Assembly: GCA_021823165.1 (NCBI GenBank)
Contig: JAKAOS010000005.1
Location: 1-37,133, forward strand
DNA from: Actinomycetes bacterium
GTDB lineage: Bacteria > Actinomycetota > Acidimicrobiia > Acidimicrobiales > JAKAOS01
Length of the DNA: 37,133 bases
Direction: 5' to 3'
This document shows, piece after piece, positions 30,601 through 37,133 of this stretch. Numbering within the stretch: position 1 is the first letter of the stretch; each line of letters opens with the position of its first letter. The translations under genes were made by a program, and so were the position numbers. The notes beneath the pieces are model-generated. The model saw only the letters and a list, made by a program, of their open reading frames with translations. It ran no database searches and was not told the DNA's origin.

Positions 30601-31302
30601 TTTCTTTGACTTGTCCTTATCTATCCAAAGCGCAAAGGCATTTTGGACCTTAGACCCAAATATATTTATCCAATTTCTTAGGTTTGCTTCAAAGTCGTGG
30701 TTAGTAACAGTAAACTTCGACAGCCGGTTCCAGTTATCTTCCAGTACTTCCGCAACTTCTTTGAGTTGCTCAACTCTAAAGCCTAGGGGCAATAGCATTC
30801 CAAGGGCTTGGCATATCTCTGGCTTGGTATGCAATTCATTAAGAAAGGTCGTCCACCGCTTCTCAAACGCAAGCGTCGCCTCGAAATTGTCGTATACGGT
30901 AATCCGAAGTGGGACCCGCGCTTCGATCGGGTACTGAGTCAGCAGTCGTTGGGCAAAGGAGTGGATGGTTCCTATAGCAGCTCCGTCGAGGTCCCTTAGC
31001 GCGTTATTTACGGCTTGTCGTTTTGCAATGTCCTCCGAAGCATTGCTCGACAGAACCTTCATCAATTTGTTTCGAAGGCGTGTGCGAAGTTCATTGCCAG
31101 CTTTTTCAGTAAACGTAATGGCGACAATGTTTGCAATAGAGACGTCAGCAAGAACCAAACTAGTAACCCGTTCGACCAATGCAGTAGTTTTCCCCGATCC
31201 CGCACCCGCCTCAACGATGAAGGTCTTTGTGAGGTTGCTCGCGATCTCCTGCCGCTCCCGGTGATCGACTACGAGTTGCGTATCCAGATGTCGGCTGGCC
31301 AT
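27679..31302 (-). CDS. addA: AddA-like UvrD/RecB-type helicase-nuclease
   Basis: The 1207-aa protein is an SF1A helicase: EAGAGSGKTTALVERV (Walker A, about 31-46), AITFTEKAGNEL (Ia), LLVDEFQDTDPVQLD (II), FLVGDPKQSIYRFRRAEV (III), LTTNFRTIEPIVHWVN (IV), VMTMHAAKGLEFPVVLL (V) and LLYVACTRARDHLVVS (VI). An acidic Gly/Ala-rich linker of about 130 residues leads to a PD-(D/E)xK nuclease with GYVDLLYE, LVVVDYKT and YGSQGASYALAL. With AddB it resects double-strand breaks for RecA loading. ATG 31302 starts directly after the addB stop (TAAATG) behind GGAGG. A Lys/Ser-rich insertion (KDKSKKSTRSKTKATSKNEDD, about 225-245) and low GC mark its N-terminal half, unlike the GC-rich C-terminal third. Confidence 0.88.
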   Translation of the reverse strand: MASRHLDTQLVVDHRERQEIASNLTKTFIVEAGAGSGKTTALVERVTSLVLADVSIANIVAITFTEKAGNELRTRLRNKLMKVLSSNASEDIAKRQAVNNALRDLDGAAIGTIHSFAQRLLTQYPIEARVPLRITVYDNFEATLAFEKRWTTFLNELHTKPEICQALGMLLPLGFRVEQLKEVAEVLEDNWNRLSKFTVTNHDFEANLRNWINIFGSKVQNAFALWIDKDKSKKSTRSKTKATSKNEDDTVVDKTHSDSLKEKLRLLAEKVQELSEISNADLLAASMLQLSNEFSWYTDIQRDGLQANWHDVQASRRVVSGLYSELKDQVNRVVDAVLQPVLAELVEFVLNGAEERRTEGTLRFHDLLVFARELLSSSESVVEDCRERYQYLLVDEFQDTDPVQLDIVRALSVEGNGTSSGRKAGSLALDAVPGRLFLVGDPKQSIYRFRRAEVRLFSEILLAVEQQSSDACAVLDSQLVRLTTNFRTIEPIVHWVNDVFRKLMQPLDGHLDSSRGDVPYVPLAPVRQTSERYKGLPVAILGGERDAKADELRAEEASKVALAIRHMVSEKWTVALEEPGDEGWREVGYKDIGILTPSRASLPFLEEALENCNIPFRSESALNIYSDQSVRDLLMVMRAIDDPANALHVVAALRTPLFGCSDEDLDSYHVRFPMTWDYREISNWSEVCEQPVGKALFWLSEQYQKRYWLSPTEMLDLIVRERRVLEIAMNGWRFRDIWRRIRFVLDQARAWQEVTNGNLRDYVRWVSGQMKQNLRVEETIIPEADDDVVRVMTMHAAKGLEFPVVLLAGMSGWTSGAASSPPVLFEDMAESPLADGSKKPFADSGPAGFACDLGKFIRSASYDSMRKLDSELDEAELNRLLYVACTRARDHLVVSLYRRKAGQSYARVLAEHNSEKEAEEFAGSESSADEDAGSAVGGLAMDVEGEAEGVAVGFKEWQEKAGAARSLSFPSAVSATSVGGQQGHGGDAGGLPEEVTASFTTGESADAADAPVPARDGTKLGTVVHAVMEALDLAKVGHAMSGHGGEAGGGADVASLVERFAAEADLDAGDLQMASVMVRHALGSRSVLEAGRSRHWREVYVCTPVGERVLEGYVDLLYETDQGLVVVDYKTSNSSDPANLKRRVEGYGSQGASYALALSAATGKAIARVTFLFLTRKGAVEIDMDNLDQEIEKVKRYFSLGVDPPKR

Positions 31303-34300
31303 TTACGCCTCCAGGTCATTCCGAGTACGCTTTTGCGTCCGGGCTGCAAGTACATCTCTGAATGTAGATATAGATTTATTGTCTAGATTATCTAGCTTGC
31401 GCTCAATCTGCTTTCGCAGTCGCATTGCGCTCATGCCATCGGGAGAGCAGTAGGGGCACTCAATGCGACCACCATCTGGATATGGAATAAATACGCCTGA
31501 TGTAATGCCTTCAAGGATCTTTTTGGCGACATTGTAATGATGATTACTAACCTCTTCGGTTAGTTCGTATCGAATAGGCTTGCGCGTATAAGAGGGGTCT
31601 ACAAATCTGTACTCGACAAAAATACGATTTGGTCTCGTAATCTTTAGGCTTTGATAGTTATTCTTTACGGCAATCCCATAGAGCCCCAGCTGAAGCTTGG
31701 TACCTCCCAGGCTCCACATACCATCCTTCATCAATTGGGAATAACCGTCGGGACGGCCAGTTTTATAGTCAATTATCAATAGGTCATTTTCGTCGTTTCT
31801 GTCGACCCGGTCGATCTTTCCCTGATATATGAGTTGAGACTTGCTGTCAGGTTGACTACCAGCCTTCAGTTCAGTAGTAAATTCGTACTCTACGGCTAGC
31901 GGCGCATAGTTACTGGACTTAGAGAATTGCTTATCGGCTTTTAGAAAGTCTGTAACTTGTTTTTGTATCTGCTGCTTCGCTAACGCCCATAGAAGGGGAT
32001 TTATTTCTAAAACTTCGGCTTCGTATTCCTCGAACACCTGACTACAGGTGCTTTGTAGAAATTCAGCGTCTGCGTCCGTCCAGTCGCTTCCGTACACACA
32101 GGGATTTTTATGGCTGGGAAGGTATTTAGTTATGACCTTTTCCAGTATCTTGTGAACCATTGAGCCCTTGTGGAGCGGCGACACCCCAAGGACATCCTCT
32201 GGCTTTTCGCCCTCCCTGATTCCCAGTACGTGCCGCATGAAGTAGGAGTGTGGACATGTTGCCCACTTCTCAAGACTGGTGGGACTTTCCGGAGCAGCGC
32301 GGTCGTTTCTGGATCGTTTTCCGATATGGGAATCTTGCCCTACCTTTATTAGACCATCAAAGGGAGTGACTCTATCGCCTCTACGTTCTTTTAGTACCGT
32401 GTGTCCCGTTGTGATTATGGGGTCATCCGGCATGGTAGTTGCGCCAGTGCCCATCCCACTGGACGTTTTGAGTAGGTATGCCAGACGGTAGTCTTGTTCA
32501 GTTGCTGGCATGGTCAGGCTTTTATTGTTACTCAATAGCGTTGTTAAGCCTGTCTTGTATGAAGGTACTTCGTGGCGCCAAGGTCTTGCATTATTTGTGC
32601 TCGGGGTGTTGGGGTCGGTGGCTGTTTCGAGAAATGCTTCAATGTCTGAGAGCCACCGTGATGGGCTCAGTTCGCCGGTTGATCTAAGGTTTCCCCTTGC
32701 CGTGCACATGGTTATGGCATCGGCTTCGGCCAGCACTGCGAGGAGGTCGTGCTGTTGGCGAGAGAGGTCATCGGATTTACGCTCGAGGCCAAGTTGATCT
32801 CGAAGTTTGTCCGACAGAAGCGGGCTCGCAACGTTTTTGCGTGGATAGCTGCCCTCATTCATCCCCACGATGATGACTTCGTCCATGTTCAGGCCGACAC
32901 CCATGTTGATGGGGCCCACCATCAGTCCAGTTCCGAAGCGGCCCGCCTTTGTGGAGTTCGCCCGGAACTCTGAGCGCACGGCGGAAGCAAAGACATCCAA
33001 GCCTATCAATGTGTTTTCATTACCGAGCGATCCCAGGCGGTGAAGTAGCTTTTCGATACTTTCGGCGGCCGACTCATCATGAGCCGATCCGTTCCATTCC
33101 CGGGGGTCTCCAAGCAGGTCCTTTACGCGTTCCCGGGTTCGGCAGGAATGTTCAGCCCAGGTGCGCTTTTGGTCAGCCGCTGGAAAGTCGTCGATAAGGG
33201 CCCGCATGAAGCGTTGGAGGTGTCGGGCAGTCAGAAATTTCTCGATCTGTTTAGGTGGTATTTGCTGATTCGGGGTTTCATGGGGCGGAGGCGGCTGGCA
33301 CGCCTGTACATACTGTTCAAGTCTTTGTTCCCATTGGGCTTTTCCCTGAACTATGCCAGCCTCTTGGCAAATTTGTTGCCAGGCTTTTACATTGATGGGT
33401 TGGTTGTTGTAGTGCAGGGGGGCTCCATGGAGCCAATCCAGGACTTCGGCCCGAGAGAAGTTCGATAGTGGGAGATCGAGCATCTTGAGTACGGTGCGAC
33501 CGGCCATGGTCGCCGTTATCGAGACCCCTGTCCTGCCGGCCGTGGGAATCTGTGCTGCGCTTAGTTGTTCCCTAAGGATGTCCGCATACGGAGTCTGCGA
33601 GCCATAAAGGATTGCAATCCGGTCGAGGCTCACGCCGGCCTCTCTCGCCTCCATGACCCTTCGGAGCGCGGCCCTCACTTCCTCATCTGCGTCGGAAACT
33701 ACGACAATTTGCGTGCTGGCCGGATCCACCACGGCCCAGGGTGCCTGCGCCGCTGGGGGTGCTTGGATCTCGGGGCCGATCCTTTGTAGCGGTCTCAGAA
33801 GGGGCGCGTCGGCTTCGGCAGAGCCGGTCATTCCAGCCAACACCTTCAGCTCGGTGAGATCACCCAACCTCGCCAGCAGATTTGCCGTAGGCGGGGGCAG
33901 CCGGCGGGGGAGGTAGAGGATGATCGGTCCGAGTTCCTCCAACCACGCCGATGCCTCATGAAGGGCGGCCTGGGCAGCCCCGAACAGTTCTGCATCCTCG
34001 TAGTAGCGCTGCGAAAGCCGATTACTGGCTCCTCTGCAAATAGCAAGGACCTCAGTGCTAACTCCTGGTTCCAACAGAGCGAGGCCCGTGATGGCCTGCG
34101 GTGACACCGCACCCAGCTCCTTGTGTATGGCAACCAAAGCCTCCAGGGTTGCATCGTCGTGTGCCTTTAGTGACGAGGTCTGCCGTTCTGCCAGTTCCAG
34201 CCGGATGGCTTCCCTTGCAGCCGGGGGCGATACTCGTCGGCGGTCGGCCAAAAATCCCTTGCTGGCCCGCAGCTTTTCCACCAGGTCCCGTGACGTGACG

Positions 34301-34524
34301 AAGTTGACCGCCGCGTAGGCATTGGTTGTCGCATCCTGGTCGGCTCCCAGGTTTCTCGACCCGGCTGATCCCAATAGCCTTCGGGTCGCCACTCCCTGGT
34401 AGTTCGACTCCACGATTACGGTGACCGGTTTCAATGGATCATCGCCTTTTGCTGCATGGATCTCTCGGCGAAGAGCCTCAACCGCCGAGCGGCCATGCCG
34501 TACCCATTCGAGTTGTATGGTCAC
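31303..34524 (-). CDS. addB: AddB-like PD-(D/E)xK nuclease, inactivated helicase domain
   Basis: The 1073-aa protein has an N-terminal helicase-like region without Walker A: where AddB usually has GxxGSGKT it reads VRHGRSAVEALRREI. IAILYGSQTPYADILREQL and VIIVGMNEGSYPRKN are helicase-like signatures shared with AddB. The C-terminal nuclease has CPHSYFMRHVLG, KGSMVHKILE, GKIDRVDR, LLIIDYKTG and LQLGLYGIAV. Cysteines in CPHSYF and ECPYCSPDG fit three of the four ligands of the AddB [4Fe-4S] staple; the fourth is not seen. GTG 34524 is preferred over the long track ORF, which overlaps the divergent dehydrogenase, because TACCAT lies 7 nt upstream. It is the first gene of the addBA operon. GC is low from the 3' end to about 32700. 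Confidence 0.85.
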   Translation of the reverse strand: MTIQLEWVRHGRSAVEALRREIHAAKGDDPLKPVTVIVESNYQGVATRRLLGSAGSRNLGADQDATTNAYAAVNFVTSRDLVEKLRASKGFLADRRRVSPPAAREAIRLELAERQTSSLKAHDDATLEALVAIHKELGAVSPQAITGLALLEPGVSTEVLAICRGASNRLSQRYYEDAELFGAAQAALHEASAWLEELGPIILYLPRRLPPPTANLLARLGDLTELKVLAGMTGSAEADAPLLRPLQRIGPEIQAPPAAQAPWAVVDPASTQIVVVSDADEEVRAALRRVMEAREAGVSLDRIAILYGSQTPYADILREQLSAAQIPTAGRTGVSITATMAGRTVLKMLDLPLSNFSRAEVLDWLHGAPLHYNNQPINVKAWQQICQEAGIVQGKAQWEQRLEQYVQACQPPPPHETPNQQIPPKQIEKFLTARHLQRFMRALIDDFPAADQKRTWAEHSCRTRERVKDLLGDPREWNGSAHDESAAESIEKLLHRLGSLGNENTLIGLDVFASAVRSEFRANSTKAGRFGTGLMVGPINMGVGLNMDEVIIVGMNEGSYPRKNVASPLLSDKLRDQLGLERKSDDLSRQQHDLLAVLAEADAITMCTARGNLRSTGELSPSRWLSDIEAFLETATDPNTPSTNNARPWRHEVPSYKTGLTTLLSNNKSLTMPATEQDYRLAYLLKTSSGMGTGATTMPDDPIITTGHTVLKERRGDRVTPFDGLIKVGQDSHIGKRSRNDRAAPESPTSLEKWATCPHSYFMRHVLGIREGEKPEDVLGVSPLHKGSMVHKILEKVITKYLPSHKNPCVYGSDWTDADAEFLQSTCSQVFEEYEAEVLEINPLLWALAKQQIQKQVTDFLKADKQFSKSSNYAPLAVEYEFTTELKAGSQPDSKSQLIYQGKIDRVDRNDENDLLIIDYKTGRPDGYSQLMKDGMWSLGGTKLQLGLYGIAVKNNYQSLKITRPNRIFVEYRFVDPSYTRKPIRYELTEEVSNHHYNVAKKILEGITSGVFIPYPDGGRIECPYCSPDGMSAMRLRKQIERKLDNLDNKSISTFRDVLAARTQKRTRNDLEA

Positions 34525-34531
34525 GTCACGG

Positions 34532-34638
34532 ATGGTACTGAGAAGATGCGACAGTGGCCATGCCCCGGCGTCCTGGAAGAGCCAGTTCTTTGAGAGCCAT
34601 GGACTCTCTCGGCGTGAAGGGCTCCCCGGGCGTAGATT
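34532..34638. promoter_or_regulatory. Divergent promoter region addB / alcohol dehydrogenase
   Basis: Minus-strand TACCAT (34532-34537) ends 7 nt before addB GTG 34524; plus-strand TAGATT (34633-34638) ends 7 nt before ATG 34646. Between them GAGAGCC-AT-GG(A)CTCTC (34592-34608) is a near-perfect palindrome with a one-base bulge, a candidate shared operator. Confidence 0.45.
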
Positions 34639-34645
34639 GATAGCG

Positions 34646-35659
34646 ATGATGGCATGGCAGCTAACCACGCCCGGACCCATCGATTCGGCACCGCTCCAGA
34701 TGGGTGAAGTGCCTGACCCACAGCCAGGCCTCGATGAGATCCGGGTCCAGGTCAAAACCTGTGCAGTCTGCCGCACCGATTTGCATCTTGCTGAAGGGGA
34801 CCTGGCACCCAAGCGTTTCGGCGTGGTGCCCGGCCATGAGATAGTTGGCGTCGTAGACCGCGCCGGAGCCAACTGCAGGCGGTTTCATCTTGGGGACCGG
34901 GTGGGCATTGCCTGGCTCGCGTCGACGTGTGGCCGCTGTCGATTCTGCATTGCCGGACGTGAAAACCTATGCCTGGATCCCCGCTTCACCGGATGGGACC
35001 AGGACGGCGGTTATGCGACCTATGCCGTGGTCAAAGAAGCCTTTGCCTATGCCCTGCCACCAGGATTTGATGATGAAACTGCCGCACCGCTGCTTTGCGC
35101 TGGGATAATCGGCTACCGGGCATTGAAGCGAAGCGAAGTACCGCCGGGAGGCAGGCTTGGCCTCTACGGGTTTGGCGCGTCGGCGCACCTGGCCCTCCAG
35201 GTGGCTCTGTCCACCGGATCGGAGGTCCACGTAATGACCCGTTCACCAAAAGCAAGGCAGCTCGCTCTTTCCCTGGGAGCGAGTTCTGCCAGGGACCTTT
35301 CGAAAGCGCCTCCGGTTCCCCTGGACGCATCAGTTGTCTTTGCCCCGGCGGGATCAGTCGTTCTCAGCGCACTGGAGGCCACCGAACGGGGCGGGACCGT
35401 AGTAGTTGCGGGCATTCATCTCTCCCCCATCGGCAACCTCGATTACGATAAACACCTTTTTCAAGAGCGCCAGGTGCGATCCGTCACGGCCAACACAAGA
35501 CAAGACGGCGAGGAGTTCCTCGCAATCGCCCAAAGGATCCGACTCCAACTGAGCACCATCCCCTATCGCTTCGGAGAAGCCGACCGGGCGCTGAGTGACC
35601 TGGCGCATGGCAGAGTGCAGGGAGCCGCTGTGGTCCACATCTCCGACGGCCAAATTTGA
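34646..35659 (+). CDS. Zinc-dependent alcohol dehydrogenase (MDR family)
   Basis: The 337-aa protein has CAVCRTDLHLAEGDL (catalytic zinc Cys), VPGHEIVGVVDRAG (GHE motif, second zinc ligand), STCGRCRFCIAGRENLC (four-Cys structural zinc lobe) and a Rossmann segment GLYGFGASAHLALQVALSTG. This is a cytosolic medium-chain alcohol dehydrogenase that interconverts alcohols and aldehydes with NAD(P). The track ORF starts 75 residues earlier inside addB; ATG 34646 fits the domain start and TAGATT lies 7 nt upstream. The second ATG (34649) cannot be excluded. It is divergent from addB and followed by hisS after 136 bp. The substrate is unknown. Confidence 0.88.
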   Translation: MMAWQLTTPGPIDSAPLQMGEVPDPQPGLDEIRVQVKTCAVCRTDLHLAEGDLAPKRFGVVPGHEIVGVVDRAGANCRRFHLGDRVGIAWLASTCGRCRFCIAGRENLCLDPRFTGWDQDGGYATYAVVKEAFAYALPPGFDDETAAPLLCAGIIGYRALKRSEVPPGGRLGLYGFGASAHLALQVALSTGSEVHVMTRSPKARQLALSLGASSARDLSKAPPVPLDASVVFAPAGSVVLSALEATERGGTVVVAGIHLSPIGNLDYDKHLFQERQVRSVTANTRQDGEEFLAIAQRIRLQLSTIPYRFGEADRALSDLAHGRVQGAAVVHISDGQI

Positions 35660-35781
35660 TGGACCTTGGGACCGCAAGAGGATTCGCCGGGTGCCCTGAG
35701 CCACGCTGGCAACACGTTGCTGACCCCGGCACGGCGACTTGGCAGGAAACGAGAGCGCAACCGCTCGCGACGCCCTCCTGG

Positions 35782-35787
35782 TAGCGT
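35782..35787 (+). promoter_or_regulatory. -10 box TAGCGT of hisS
   Basis: TANNNT hexamer ending 8 nt before ATG 35796, with no Shine-Dalgarno between. A 5-bp inverted repeat GAGCG-CAAC-CGCTC (35753-35766) covers the -35 position. Confidence 0.4.
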
Positions 35788-35795
35788 GTCGGCGC

Positions 35796-37067
35796 ATGGC
35801 GAAGGACATCCACCCCGCACGGGGCATGCGGGACATCCTGCCCGAAGAGAAGGCCCTGCGTGAACAGACCCTGGCTCGGCTCAGAGCCCATTACGCGCGT
35901 TACGGCTACCGCGAGATCGAGACACCGGCCATAGAGGACCTGGAACGCCTCTCCTCTGGACAGGGTGGAGAGAATGAAAAGCTGATTTTCAAAATCCTTC
36001 GCCGGGGCCTGTCTCCGGATGCAACGATAACCACCTCGGAAGCGGCCGACCTGGGCCTCCGCTACGATCTGACCCTGCCGCTCGCCCGCTTCTACGCCAC
36101 CAACCGTGAGCGTCTGGGGCCGGTCTTCCGAAGCATGCAGATCGGCCCGGTCTGGAGAGCCGAACGGCCTCAAAAGGGCCGGTTTCGCCAATTCCTTCAA
36201 TGCGATATCGACCTAATCGGCGAGGAATCCATCCTTGCCGAAACCGAGTTGATCACCGCGACCCTCACGGCCCTGGATCAATTGGGCGTGGGTGGCTGCA
36301 CGGTCAGGATCAACGACAGACGGCTGCTGGCGCAGATGCTCGATCGCTGCGGGATTGATGGATCCGGCCAAGGTCGAGTCCTGGTAGCCATAGACAAGCT
36401 TGACAAGATCGGCCTTTCCGGCGTGCATCAGGAGCTGCACCACTTGAACCTTGCACCCGGGGCCGCAGACCAGGTGGTCTCTTTCCTTGAAGCCGCAGGC
36501 ACGGGGAGCGAGGACAAGTTCCTTTCACAGTTGGCCAATGAAAGCCAAGAGCTTTTTCGAATTGCCGAGTCCCTGCAGGCGATACGAAAGGCCGTCAAAA
36601 GCGCCCTTCCCGAGGCTGGCATTGTGTTCGACCCATCGCTCGTGCGAGGCATGGCCTACTACACCGGTGCGGTCTTCGAAATAGCACACCCATCCACCGC
36701 CATCTCCCTTGCCGGAGGAGGGCGGTATGACAACATGATCGGGCGCTTCACCGGCTCTCCGGTCCCGGCATGTGGATTTTCGATAGGATTCGAAAGAATC
36801 ATTGGGCTCTTGTCGGCTCCGGAAGCGAGCACAGGCACTACCGTCGCTTTGATCTACTCAGAAGGATGCCTACCAGAACGCGTGCTGGCCGTGCAGGCAC
36901 AGCTCATCTCCCAAGGCCTGAATACCCGGCTGCAAAGCAGGCCCCGGCGGCTCGGAAGGATGCTGGACTCACTGGCCGCAGAGGGATTCACTCACTACGT
37001 GCTGATCGACCCCGATACCACGAGCGTGCTGGCCGAGGAGCTGGAACCCATAAACCTCCACGGCTAA
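35796..37067 (+). CDS. hisS: Histidyl-tRNA synthetase
   Basis: The 423-aa class II aminoacyl-tRNA synthetase has RGMRDILPEE (N-terminal), LRYDLTLPLARF (HisRS motif before motif 2), PVWRAERPQKGRFRQFLQCDID (motif 2), SLVRGMAYYTGAVFE (histidine-binding HisA loop) and GGGRYDNMI...GFSIGFERI (motif 3). A shortened anticodon-binding domain follows (TVALIYSEGCLPERVLAVQAQLISQGLNTRL). It charges tRNA-His in the cytosol. The RYDLT-LAR and RFRQFLQCD variants belong to the sub-branch that differs from the LRPEGTA/YRRE E. coli type. ATG 35796 is chosen over the 19-residue-longer track start because it begins at MAKDIHPARGMRD and has a -10 box 8 nt upstream. The last 66 bp of the window hold nothing recognisable. 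Confidence 0.92.
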   Translation: MAKDIHPARGMRDILPEEKALREQTLARLRAHYARYGYREIETPAIEDLERLSSGQGGENEKLIFKILRRGLSPDATITTSEAADLGLRYDLTLPLARFYATNRERLGPVFRSMQIGPVWRAERPQKGRFRQFLQCDIDLIGEESILAETELITATLTALDQLGVGGCTVRINDRRLLAQMLDRCGIDGSGQGRVLVAIDKLDKIGLSGVHQELHHLNLAPGAADQVVSFLEAAGTGSEDKFLSQLANESQELFRIAESLQAIRKAVKSALPEAGIVFDPSLVRGMAYYTGAVFEIAHPSTAISLAGGGRYDNMIGRFTGSPVPACGFSIGFERIIGLLSAPEASTGTTVALIYSEGCLPERVLAVQAQLISQGLNTRLQSRPRRLGRMLDSLAAEGFTHYVLIDPDTTSVLAEELEPINLHG

Positions 37068-37133
37068 CGGCAGCCTGGGAGCTCACCCTGGCGTCTTCAC
37101 TTCGGCGTTGGGGGGCAACTCGTGCCGTGCCCT

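Noticed and set aside
1-37133. CRISPR array, IS element, prophage or restriction-modification system
   Set aside because: No regularly spaced repeats, transposase, integrase, phage structural gene or REase/MTase pair was seen; the one methyltransferase is a small-molecule type.

Overview
The window looks like chromosomal DNA of a high-GC actinobacterium. The lineage markers are a WhiB-type iron-sulfur regulator, a PdtaS-like histidine kinase, an asymmetric pair of ArsA/Get3-like ATPases, a DUF3107 (TB9.4-like) protein, an RsbW/SigB-F pair, an MptB-like GT-C mannosyltransferase and a PPOX protein. Most lines sampled by hand are about 60-70% GC. A deep branch such as Acidimicrobiia is my guess and is not proven. 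No tRNA, rRNA, IS element, phage gene or CRISPR array was found.

Layout. 1-840 (minus): mycoredoxin-like glutaredoxin, then a heme A synthase (CtaA) cut by the window edge. 841-1594: AT-richer stretch without a convincing gene. 1595-3816 (plus): methyltransferase, APC permease. 3916-10037 (plus): envelope-glycan cluster (MptB-like GT-C, GT2 glycosyltransferase, large YfhO-like membrane protein, NAD-dependent epimerase). 10065-12732 (minus): MTA/SAH nucleosidase, DEAD-box helicase and LmbE deacetylase in one run. 12785-14413 (plus): RsbW-like kinase, sigma factor, WhiB. 14427-21963 (minus): eight genes in a row, Mrp, dGTPase, a 69-aa membrane protein, DUF3107, ArsA-1, ArsA-2, PHP phosphoesterase, PdtaS-like kinase. 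Six of the seven internal junctions from dgt onward are overlaps or short gaps. 22056-27491: SufR-like regulator, LCP ligase, second CtaA paralogue, acyltransferase, PPOX protein. 27679-34524 (minus): AddB then AddA, a double-strand-break helicase-nuclease operon with a clear GC drop in its middle. 34646-37067 (plus): zinc alcohol dehydrogenase and histidyl-tRNA synthetase.

How the genes fit together. Three themes stand out: cell-envelope assembly (MptB, GT2, YfhO, epimerase, LmbE, LCP, acyltransferase), redox/Fe-S/heme regulation (glutaredoxin, two CtaA, Mrp, SufR, WhiB) and genome or nucleotide maintenance (AddAB, dGTPase, DEAD helicase). The set glutaredoxin, AddAB/AdnAB-type nuclease, DUF3107, RhlE-type helicase, WhiB and PdtaS recalls, from memory, the Rv3198A-Rv3220c neighbourhood of Mycobacterium tuberculosis.

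Most notable signals: (i) the two ArsA subunits have complementary defects that would leave one composite ATP site in a heterodimer; (ii) they sit in a tightly coupled operon with a tiny membrane protein; (iii) a perfect TGTGA-N6-TCACA CRP-type palindrome lies just upstream of whiB; (iv) about nine operon-head genes have a TANNNT -10 box 6-8 nt before the start codon, pointing to leaderless mRNAs; (v) addAB is a compositional mosaic; (vi) several proteins lack normally conserved residues (CtaA-2, LCP, RsbW, AddB).
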